From the NCBI RefSeq assembly GCF_000801105.2, contig NC_079516.1:46976908-47040907 (forward strand): a DNA stretch of 64,000 nucleotides, read 5' to 3'. Under the pieces are notes generated by a model that saw nothing but the letters and a program-made list of their open reading frames with translations, was not told where the DNA came from and made no database searches. Position numbers and translations under genes: made by a program. Shown here piece by piece: positions 55,401 through 64,000 of this stretch. The DNA comes from Raphanus sativus (taxonomy: Eukaryota; Streptophyta; Magnoliopsida; Brassicales; Brassicaceae). Each line of letters begins with the position of its first letter. The first letter of the stretch is position 1.

Positions 55401-58152
55401 TTGTAGATCTGGGGACTTCCCTGAGAAGAAACTAGATCTAAGAGGGTATCGAACTCATCATTTGTCCAAGCCAAGGTGATTGCTTCATCTAAAGCAAGTT
55501 TATCTTCATCGATCAAATCAAGCTTCTGGTCGGGTATATTCAAGTTGGAAGAGCTTAGATGATTATCTCCACCTGATTTAAGAATAGAGAGGACATCCTC
55601 CAGATATAAGGTTCTCACCTGTAGACACAACGCAAGGAGATAATAATTAAGCAGAACATAACTGCCAAAGTTTGAGAAAGAGAGAAAGAGATAGGGAGAA
55701 ATTAACTGGATGAGTGAATCCAGGGACACGGACAACATGGCAACCTCCAAAATATCCAGAAAATCTCTCAGCATCAAGCGTAGCACTCATTAGAATCTGT
55801 TGTTGGTCCAGAGAATATTTTAAAAAAAAAATCAGCTAAATAATAATGTAGTCAGGACATACTCAATAACATTAACCAAGTCTTCATGTCCAGCTATCTC
55901 AGGTTCCTAGGCCATGCATACAATTTTGTTGGAGTTTTTATGTTTCTTCTCTTGTTATAAGTGTATCATAGCAGTGAAAAGAAAAAACATAAGAGCTAAA
56001 CTAACCAGACGGAGATGAGGATTTGATGGAAGCAAGTCCCTGCAAATGAAAAGAAAAGGCATTGGAAATTAATCTGAATTCTGACATCCACGCAAAGAAA
56101 ATGAAATAGTATCTTTTTGATCGTGGCTTGCAGTTTTAGAAACACATGTGCACCAGTATGGTATATGAATTGCGGTAGGCAACAAATGAACAATAGCCTT
56201 AACATCAGTTTCTTAGGTCACGTAGATTGACTTGTTTAGTAAACTTAGACGCTTAAGAAGGCTAGAAAATCTACCTTATAATTGCCAACATGAAATCGGA
56301 GTAGCAATCCCTTTCATGGATTTCATCCTACAAAGTAACATTCAGGTCACTGATTAACGAAGACAGCCAAAGAATCAAGTTAACAGCCAAGACAAAGAAT
56401 TGAGATTCTCAAATGACAAACAATAACAAGAAGGCTGTCACAGCGACAGTTCACAATTTCATACTTAATGAACACGTGATAGTGGATAAAATAAGACGAT
56501 TTCAAGTACCACAATGATGTGAGTTATGTCGGAAACATAGCTAACAGATCCTTTGCCTACAAGCACCCTCAGGAGAATGCCATTGGTGCAGAAAACAACT
56601 GATGAGTGCCTTCCACCTTTGCTCTGCAGTCGCACCTGATATTGCAATAAAGTCAATCAGGGCAATTTTCTACAATATTGAAACGCACTTACTTTTCAGG
56701 TACAAACACGCAAATGCCAACCTACAAAGATCACTGACCTTGTAACCAATGTTGTCTCCAATGCTTTCACCTCTTTCACAGGATATTCTTTCAGAAACTT
56801 CAAGATAGGAATAGAAAACTTTAAGCAAGAGGTTTGCAGGCACATAACATGCATTTAGATTTGACCAAAAAAATGTAAAAATATCAACCTGACATGGCGG
56901 AGATACGACGAGGTTGAGTGCAAACAATTTTACAACTTTCTCTTTTGGTTGACCACATATGGTCTAAAAGATATTGAGGCACCTAAAAAAACATTAACAA
57001 ATAAATTGAGAAACCTCAAGAATGAAAGATTGAGGGTAATTCAAAAGGAAAACCTTTTAAAGCTACTGGCTAATCTCACGATAGCTTATAACACAATGTA
57101 CTTTTTGCTAATATTTAAAGTAACAAGAGACAAGGAGTAACAATCACCTGAGTAGTTTTCCCGCAACCAGTTTCACCAGAAATGAGAATAACCTGGCATA
57201 TAGAATAAGAAGTATCTCAAAATCTGAAGTAAGAAAACAAATAACATATCAAATAAAAGTTCACAGAACCTGGTTGGATTCAACAGCAGATGTAATTGCG
57301 TCTCTAAAAGATGTAATGGGAAGCTTTGACCGCAGCTTAGAGATCTGTCAACATTATAAAACCAATGAAAAAAAAAAAACAATTTCCTTTCACTACTTTG
57401 GCATGTCATTTCAAAGAAATCAAGAAACTGAGTATTACAAACCTCCTGAAGAGCTTTATCTTTCCTCAGCCTAGAACTCAAAGACGCCACCTTTGCAACG
57501 ATCTCGTCACGGCTGAACAGTGGTTTCCTGAAAAAGTCATCTCTCCATTGCTTACCAGAGCGGCCTACATACTTGTTAAACGAGGTTGCAGCAGCAGTGT
57601 CTCCGTCACAAGGTGGATAGTGAGTAAACAAATCCTGAAGAATAGCATGAGCTCCTGGGGGAAAAGAGACACATCTGAGCTTCTCTCTGTTTGATGATCT
57701 CCACTTAGCTTCTTTGTTCCATCCATTTTTGTGACTCCCTTTGTATATGGAAAGACGCCTTTGATCCCCACGCCTACAAACCAATGAAAACTTTTATCAG
57801 ACCCAAAACACTCTTGGAGTAACACCTACGAACTCACTCATACTCACCCAGAACTTTTGGATTGAATACCCATTTTCCGACACATCTGATGAATGACTTT
57901 ACGTTCGCTGTTTGATAGGTTATGCTCAAACGTGTAAACTACAAGACAAATGCAAGATAAGGATTTCAATCGAATATTTAGCTTTTTTTTTGGTCTTAAT
58001 CAATCAACAATTGGTCGGAAATGAGTTTTGCCTTGGTTAACGGAGGCTCGAAAGTCATCGATGACCTTAGCAGCCCAAATCCTAGTGGCTTCGACGGAAG
58101 GTGGCTTCTTGTCACCAGCTGCATTTTCAGACCTGAACCTCTTCTTCCCCAT
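52485..58152 (-). CDS. HVT1: DEAH-box RNA helicase with R3H and ankyrin-like regions (HVT1)
   Basis: Known: HVT1 (At2g30800) is a DExH helicase expressed in vascular tissue and tapetum, related to YTHDC2/DHX36. Thirteen exons (58152-58032, 57938-57848, 57773-57443, 57344-57270, 57192-57148, 56982-56889, 56797-56739, 56635-56510, 56327-56275, 56039-56006, 55796-55707, 55618-53525, 53417-52485) join in frame to 1,381 residues. In order: R3H-like N-terminus; [10 protein letters not shown] (motif I, ~212); TQPRR (Ia); DEIH (II, ~315, Ile for the usual Ala); SAT (III, ~347); ankyrin-like inserts (~430-480); [11 protein letters not shown] and QREGRAGR (V, VI; ~667); HA2 and OB-fold regions; acidic tract (~1000); and a basic C-terminal tail with an 83-residue duplication. 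Intron 1 needs a GC donor. Confidence 0.93.
52590..53090 (-). repeat. In-frame tandem duplication (~249 bp unit) in the HVT1 tail
   Basis: Two units of about 83-84 codons follow each other. One starts [16 protein letters not shown], the other [16 protein letters not shown]. Both continue with [23 protein letters not shown] and QSSKKTK. Partial copies flank them on both sides. Confidence 0.9.
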
Positions 58153-59550
58153 CGACGCGGTATGTGTGTCTGAGAAACAAAAAAAAAAAGCACTCTTGGA
58201 GAGGAGAGGAGGGCGAGCGAAGAGACTGTAATTGTTCGATGAGTTTTCTTTGCCTTTTCCAAAGTTTGCTCTCTCGCTTTATAAACCGCCTTCTCCTCTT
58301 CCTTTTTTTCTTTTTTCATCTAGTTTGATAAAAATATCATAAAATCAAAAGTTAAAGTTTAACAAAATATTATTATGTAAAAGTAAAACATAAATAAAAC
58401 CTACGTCTAGTTCAATAAAGATATCCTGATTTATGTTATTTAAATTCTTAGAAACAAAATTTATATTAAAAATTTTGTTATTTAAGATTATTTTTAAAAG
58501 AAAATTTTTTTTTTTTATAATAAGTGTTTGCTTTTAAATTTATACTTGTTTCCATTAATAAATTTTTTTTTTAGTTTATTAAGAATAATTTGGATGATAT
58601 TAGAACACAAAAAATAATTCTATAATTATAACCGAAGTAAAAAACAACTTCTCAGATATATTCTAGAGATTATTTATTAATATTAATTTTATATTAATTA
58701 CCAACTTTGGTAAACCAATTTTGTTTGATAAATGAACATATATTTTATGAATGACCTTTAAAAATATAAATAAAATAAGAAAGGTATATTTTAAAAAAAA
58801 AAGAGGATATGTGTCGAGTTAAATTTAAGTAGTCATCTAATATTTTAGTGAACAAAAATAAATACAAATTTTACTTTGTCTTTACAAAAAAAAAAAAAAA
58901 TCAAAATTTACATTATTAAAAGAAAAGGTTATCTATTTATATAAAGTTAAGTTTGCTCTCTCCTGAGCTATGACACATAGGATGACAGGCTGGAAACTCA
59001 TGTTTTGAGAGCGTGACACGTGGCAAGGCATCCAAAAGACATCGATTTCCTGATTCATTTGATTTGGGCATCGGCTGATTGGTGAGAAGGGCTTCAAATA
59101 AACATTATCTCTTGGTTTCTTCATCTCCTTCATCAAGCCCCTGAAAGCAACGGCTTTTGCTCCTCCGCCGCATATATCTACTGCGATAGCTGGAGACTGG
59201 TCGCAGAGACGTGGTTCATCCAGGTGATTGGATTTAGTTAACAGTTATCTCAACGGAGACCATTACAGTGTTTTCGCCGGTTATGGATTCAGGTTTCCAG
59301 CGATGGTAAGGACATGGGGATCTCGACATTAACTAACAGCTCCTCACGAATTTAGACCACTACATGTCTCATGGTTACAAGTACACTTTCTCTTTTATTG
59401 ACTGTTGGATCCTAATCCGTTATAAATCTGAAGTATTGATGATTCTTGATCATATATCAAACCTGAATCTGTTAGCGTATTATCCTAATTGCATCTATGT
59501 TCGTGGCGTATCAATCGGTTTGATTGAATTATTTTTGTATGATCATATAG
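58153..59550. other. HVT1 promoter side and AT-rich DNA before the E1 relic
   Basis: Positions 58153-58320 are probably the HVT1 leader (CT-rich on the minus strand). The stretch 58320-58950 is very AT-rich with poly-T/A runs. From 59110 a GC-richer stretch may be 5' leader-like sequence of the E1 relic. No intact gene is visible. Confidence 0.45.
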
Positions 59551-59951
59551 CAGCATCTTCGCCGGTCAAGAAATGCCGTATCGATATCGCTTCCGATTAC
59601 TCTACAATCTCAGCTTCTGGTAGTAGTAGCAGCGCCGTCCACGTGGCTTCCGGTAACTCGAACGGTCAGGAGATCGATGAGGATCTGCACAGCAGACAGT
59701 TCGCCGTGAACGGACGCGAGACGACAAGGCGTCTCTTTGCTTCAAATGTTCTCATCTCGGGGATGCACGGCCTTGGCGCTGAGATTGGTAATGCATTTCT
59801 ATTTCATTTTTTGATGTTATTGTTTGGGAATTATTAATTATTTGTTTTGGTGTTGTTGGCAGCGAAGAATCTGATTCTTGCTGGTGTGAAGCCTGTGACA
59901 CTGCATGATGAGAAAGTGGTGGAGCTATGGTACTTATCTAGCAAGTCATGA
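59551..59951 (+). pseudogene. Fragment of a ubiquitin-activating enzyme E1 (UBA1-like) gene
   Basis: Two exons (59551-59787 and 59863-59951) encode the N-terminal E1 motif: [10 protein letters not shown], then [39 protein letters not shown] and VTLHDEKVVELW. A TGA stops it after about 110 residues. Intact plant E1 enzymes have around 1,080 residues with adenylation, catalytic-Cys and ubiquitin-fold domains, none of which is found downstream. The intron after GLGAEI lies at a normal site, so this is a genomic duplicate, not a retrocopy. It is not part of the Arabidopsis order at this place as I remember it. Confidence 0.8.
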
Positions 59952-60429
59952 CGGTGTGTAGTTCTCTTCAATGGAGTTGAGAGATGATACAGTTGTGATG
60001 CTGAGACTGAGAATAGCAGTAAACAAATTATGTACTTCTGAAATTCAAGTCAAGTCTGAAGCCGAAACTTCTGTTAATCCAGGTAATGAATTGGTATCTC
60101 TTTATGAAATCACCTAAAGTGCAAGCTGGATATATGTTACAACTAAATTCACTCACTCAAAATGCTCATTGCATTTCCATATCTTAATGACAAATCCCAT
60201 GATGAATATGTGCCCATGTATGAAACTGATAAATGTGTAACTGTAGGTTTTCCAGTTTATGAAAGCGACTCAATTCATGGACAAATGGAAGTATGCAAAT
60301 AGACTTACACCAGAAAGAGGTATGTTACACACACACACACACTTACCCATTGTATTCTATTGTGCATAGAGAAGACTTCATATGTTTCCCTGTTTTCTTA
60401 AGAATACTTCACCATTGTTGAATTTTCAG

Positions 60430-61006
60430 GTGAAGAGATTAAGAATTTCAGGTGACAATGGTTGGACAAAATCGTTAATTATCGTTTTCTCCAGGCTTTT
60501 TTTCTTGGAAGAAGGCCTTGGAGATGGTCAGCTTTGTGTATTCTTCCGCAGCAGTCACTTCTACACCATGATGAATGTTAGTAACTTTTTTCTTTCCCCT
60601 GTTTTTAAAATGATTTCAATATCAAGATCTATACACAACCGTCAAAAAGGTAATCTTATTTTATCTTCTTTTTTGTACTCCTCATTTTACAGTATGACAA
60701 TGCAATTTATGATCTGGTTACTGATCAATGCTATTTGACTGAGTGAGATTTTGTTTGGGAGAAACTAAACTATGAATTTGGAATTATTATGTATTAGTTA
60801 TCATTTGTAATGGGAATATTGATTTTTTTGTAGTCACGTCTACGACTACGAGTGCTATTTCTTATGCATAGCAAAATTGATTACCGTACAGTATTGTTTC
60901 AAAATTTAAGGTTAATGGTGATTCTGTTTTCGTGTCTGGTGACTTCAGGATCTTCAAGTGTGACAGTGGAAGATGGGATCAACATGATACAATTAGTAAT
61001 ATTGCG
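60430..61006 (+). pseudogene. Relic of a MINDY-type (DUF544) deubiquitinase gene
   Basis: Three exon-like pieces (about 60430-60576, 60693-60765, 60911-61006) encode EEGLGDGQLCVFFRSSHFYT, then YDNAIYDLVTDQCYLTE, a TGA, DFVWEKLN, and finally VNGDSVFVSGDFRIFK. This order matches the C-terminal half of the MINDY catalytic domain (family pattern: ...ELCVFFRNNHF...DQGYL...WEKL...NGD). The in-frame stop at 60744-60746 and the missing upstream half with the catalytic Cys make it a pseudogene. MINDY enzymes cleave Lys48-linked polyubiquitin. Confidence 0.65.
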
Positions 61007-62587
61007 GTATGAACACTTCGTATCCTAAAAAAAAGAACACTTCATATTCTGCTTCTCTACTTATCACATGTATTTTTTTGGCATTAAATAATTTTAATCT
61101 TTTCATCTTTTTATCATGATTATATCCACATCATCAACAATTCATCAGAGGAAGGCATGGAGATTGAATAAGTATCTCCTATATTCTGGTCTCTGTCATT
61201 TGATTAGTGTGCATATTCAAAAAAAATACGACATTTAAATTTATAAAAAGCATGTAAATAAAGTAAACATCTCAACCATCTTTTTTTTTTGATAATTGGT
61301 TTAACATTTTAACCATATACGACATTTTAACAGATTTTCAACATACAGACATGAAATTAGTTCTCATATCTATTCCAAAACAAGATTCTAATTTAATAAA
61401 ACCTAACGAATTACAAAATAAGCACTCTACAACACATGAAATGAGAGAAACAAATATAAATAACTAACTAAATTTTGAAACAATTATTACAAGAAAATTA
61501 GATAGGGTATGAAACTAAAGTAAAATACTACTAGAAATGTAATATTTTATTAATTTACAACACTATTAATCTATAAAAAATATTTTCAAATAGCATGAGC
61601 GAAATTTCCAACTAATATTTTTAATAAAAAAGGTTCAATAAATGCTAAAATAATTTTAAAATACAGTATTAGTAAAACACTAAAAATTAAAAAAAAAATC
61701 ATTATAAGTTGAAAATCTAATGTAAACTGAAACAAACGTATATTATAAAACATAATTTGTTGTTACATAATATACTAATTATTATTTATGACATTATTGA
61801 AACTATTTATATATTACTTTAAACTATAAATATTTTTTATCACATTACATTTGATTTCCAATTGATTTTATTAATTTATTATCGTGAAAATTAGTTAGTG
61901 TAATATTATTAAAATCTGGTAAGAAATAAAAAAATTAGTTACTTTTACTTTAGATTTTTTTCAACTATATCAAATTGAAATAGAAATCAAATAGAACATA
62001 TAAATCATTACATTCTGTTTAAGTTTTTAATTTAATAATTTTGTATTCTCTGACAAAATTAAAACTAATAATGATATTAGTGGTCGTTTCAGTTCAAATA
62101 ACAAAATTTAATAAAATTTACAATATAATCTTAGAATAAAAATAAATTATATTAATTATTTTCAATTTAAAGTAAATTTTCAAATTTTTTATAAAACTAA
62201 AGTATGTTTTAATATAAAAATAGTTTTGGTGTAAACACTTAAAGGCTCTTCCACCACTCAAAACTACATGACGTACCTACCCATCATGAGGAAAATATAA
62301 AATCAATAACACATACACCCCGCTCCAAACTAACCTTTCCCTTCCATCCTACTTAAACTGTAACACAATTTAACATTGATATATCTCAATGCAAACTCTT
62401 ACCGCACTAACAGAATCAAATAAGAACAAATTACACAACTGTCTGCGACCATGAAAATTAGTTGGGTTCTTATTGGAAAGCTTCGCATTACCCTAGGCAT
62501 TGCTTTTCTCTCTTGCACGGGCGGTGATTGTTGTTCTGAGCTTTTATCTTTTAGTTTGTGTTATCTGCGTGATTTGGCTGATTGTCG
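61007..62587. other. AT-rich region before the F-box gene
   Basis: Extremely AT-rich from 61200 to 62230, with no gene or transposon end recognised. From 62240 to 62587 the composition becomes more balanced; this is probably the F-box gene promoter. Confidence 0.5.
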
Positions 62588-63648
62588 ATGGTTCCCAAAA
62601 CAAAGGAAGAGGATGAGAAATCCTCAGAAGCAAAGTCGTCTCTGATTATTCCTTCACTTCCTGAAGATGTCATCATTGACATCTTAGCGCATTCATCAAG
62701 ATTCGACCATCCAACACTCTCTCTTGTTTCCAAGCACTTTCGATCACTCGTTGCTTCGCCTGATCTATACGCAAGAAGATTTTTGTTGGCCTGCACTGAG
62801 GACTATCTCTACGTTGCACTCTATGACATAAGCACCTGTTATTCTTATAGTTGGTATATCCTCTGCCGTAAATCCAACGGCAGTCACAGCTTGGTCCCTG
62901 CCCCCTCGACAATTCCCTCTATGTATTACCCTGAAAGCTCTGTGGCAGTGGGTTCCAGGATATATGTTTTTAGTGGGATTGACTATACAAATAAGAGGAC
63001 AAATGCGTTTTGCATGGATTGTAGATCCCACATGGTGGAACCCATCCCAAGCATCCCTGTTCCTTTGGTTTGTACATTCGCTGGCTTCATCGACGGGAAA
63101 ATATATGTTATTGGAATTGGACTTTGCTATGATGATAGAAAGAGTGTGATTGTGGTGTTCGATATAGAAACACAAAAGTGGGAGCGTGTGATGATTAAGC
63201 CAGAGATTGAGGAAGCTCTCAGAACAAGATATACAGTACTTGTATGGTGATGGCTGATAAAATAAACATAATGGGTTGTTATAGAAGCTACGTGTACGAA
63301 CCAAAGGAAAGTAAATGGGAAACAAACGATATGCTGAATTGTATGCATCGGGTGAATGCATGTGTGGTTGATGATGTATTGTACTACTATGATCGGTTTA
63401 TGAACACCTTAAGGGCGTATGATCCAAATCAGAAGTCTTGGAGAGTGGTGGAAGGCGTGCAAGAATTGTTGGCTAAGACAAAAGGTTCAAAGTGTTTGTA
63501 TACCGTAAGATATGGTGGGAATATGGCTTTTCTTTTCAGTAAAGCCTTTTCAGTAAAGCAAGTAAGATTTGGTGTGCAGAGATTTCGCTGGAAAAAGGTC
63601 AAGGAAGGGAGATTCGGGGTAAAGTTGAGTGGTGTCATCATGTTTTGA
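62588..63648 (+). pseudogene. F-box/kelch-repeat protein gene with a central frameshift
   Basis: F-box proteins are the substrate-recognition subunits of SCF ubiquitin ligases. The start ATG at 62588 gives MVPKTKEEDEK. The F-box follows at residues ~22-65 (PSLPEDVIIDILAHSSRFDH, LSLVSKHFRSLVASPDLYAR). Kelch-like blocks come next (SVAVGSRIYVFSGIDY, FIDGKIYVIGIG, VVFDIETQKWERV). The frame ends with TGA at 63250. The next kelch part continues in another frame from about 63244 (INIMGCYRSYVYEPKESKWE, VDDVLYYYDR) to the stop at 63648. Joined, it would have the usual ~350 residues and be intronless, as most members are. Either a young pseudogene or a sequence error. This family is large and fast-evolving, so I assign no orthologue. 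Confidence 0.8.
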
Positions 63649-64000
63649 CTGGAAACATTGGAATTAGGAAGTCTCTAGCTGTTATGGTCTGATGCATGAA
63701 CTCTCCATCGTATTTTATATAACTTGTGTTTTATCTTTTTTAAAAATAAATTAATTATTATGTCCAGCTTCACCTAAATGCCTTGGTGAGTTCTCTTTTC
63801 ATTAATCTAATTGACCATCTGAATGTCCAGATGGTAACATATCGATTTGGATTTAAGTTTGTAATGCTACATTTAGTTCTCTGTTTCAGTTAGGTGAAAC
63901 TGTGTGTGATTAGGCAAAATCGTGTAGCTAAGGAAAGCTATATGTGATGATGTATATTTTGTTTGATGTGGTTATACATAAGAGATTTGATTGACGTTTG
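63649..64000. other. Downstream flank of the F-box gene
   Basis: Only 3' flanking sequence is seen. No feature is recognised up to the window end. Confidence 0.5.

Noticed and set aside
59364..59550. Extension of the E1 relic upstream to the ATG at 59364
   Set aside because: The upstream residues show no E1 similarity, and an acceptor-like ATAG lies at 59550, so this is probably intron.
1..64000. tRNA, rRNA, CRISPR or prokaryotic-type systems
   Set aside because: No cloverleaf B-box pattern, rRNA sequence or regularly spaced repeat-spacer array was seen; the genome is a plant's.

Overview
This is a 64-kb stretch of plant nuclear DNA, almost certainly from Brassica (B. rapa, B. oleracea or B. 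napus type). The recognisable genes are close relatives of Arabidopsis thaliana chromosome 2 genes and lie in the same order, recalled as At2g30570 to At2g30800: PsbW, DRIP2, WRKY21, histone H1.2, a P-loop/zeta-type NTPase, MUSTANG-type MUG2, a callose-synthase relic, myosin-binding DUF593 protein, PTI1-like kinase, a PPR protein, PsbP2 and the DEAH helicase HVT1. Several intervening Arabidopsis genes are absent, and the gaps hold AT-rich DNA and transposons. This is the pattern expected of a fractionated subgenome copy after the Brassica whole-genome triplication. Locus numbers are from memory and were not checked.

Layout. Positions 1-7519 hold the right part of a Mutator-like element (MULE) with a broken ULP1-type protease gene (+) and a broken MURA transposase gene (-), a 100-N assembly gap and several sets of palindromic AAGTCGTC/GACGACTT repeats. 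Positions 7.7-16.2 kb hold PsbW (-), DRIP2 (+) and WRKY21 (+). Positions 16.2-23.1 kb are gene-free and contain a complete 1.87-kb non-autonomous CACTA element with a TTA target duplication. Positions 23.2-29.8 kb hold H1.2 (+), the NTPase gene (-) and MUG2 (-). Positions 29.8-39.5 kb are transposon-rich: an Emigrant-type MITE split by a head-to-tail pair of Helitrons, a probable Tourist-like MITE, a truncated callose-synthase gene and short tandem repeats. Positions 39.5-41.8 kb hold the MyoB gene. Positions 42.3-44.5 kb hold another Helitron carrying a nested Helitron pair. Positions 45.9-58.2 kb are gene-dense: PTI1-like kinase (+), PPR (+), PsbP2 (-) and HVT1 (-). Positions 59.5-61.0 kb hold relics of a ubiquitin-activating enzyme (E1) gene and a MINDY-type deubiquitinase gene, followed by an F-box/kelch gene with a frameshift.

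Functionally this is ordinary housekeeping and regulatory euchromatin, not an operon or cluster. Two genes serve photosystem II (PsbW, PsbP2). DRIP2, the E1 and MINDY relics and the F-box gene relate to ubiquitin. WRKY21 and PTI1 relate to stress signalling. I rebuilt exon structures by hand from GT/GC-AG sites and reading-frame continuity; all intact models close without a frame error. I found no tRNA or rRNA genes and no convincing unknown system. The most interesting structures are the paired Helitrons, the multi-scale palindrome in the MULE, the GC-AG intron and tandem protein repeat in HVT1, and the adjacent E1 and MINDY fragments.
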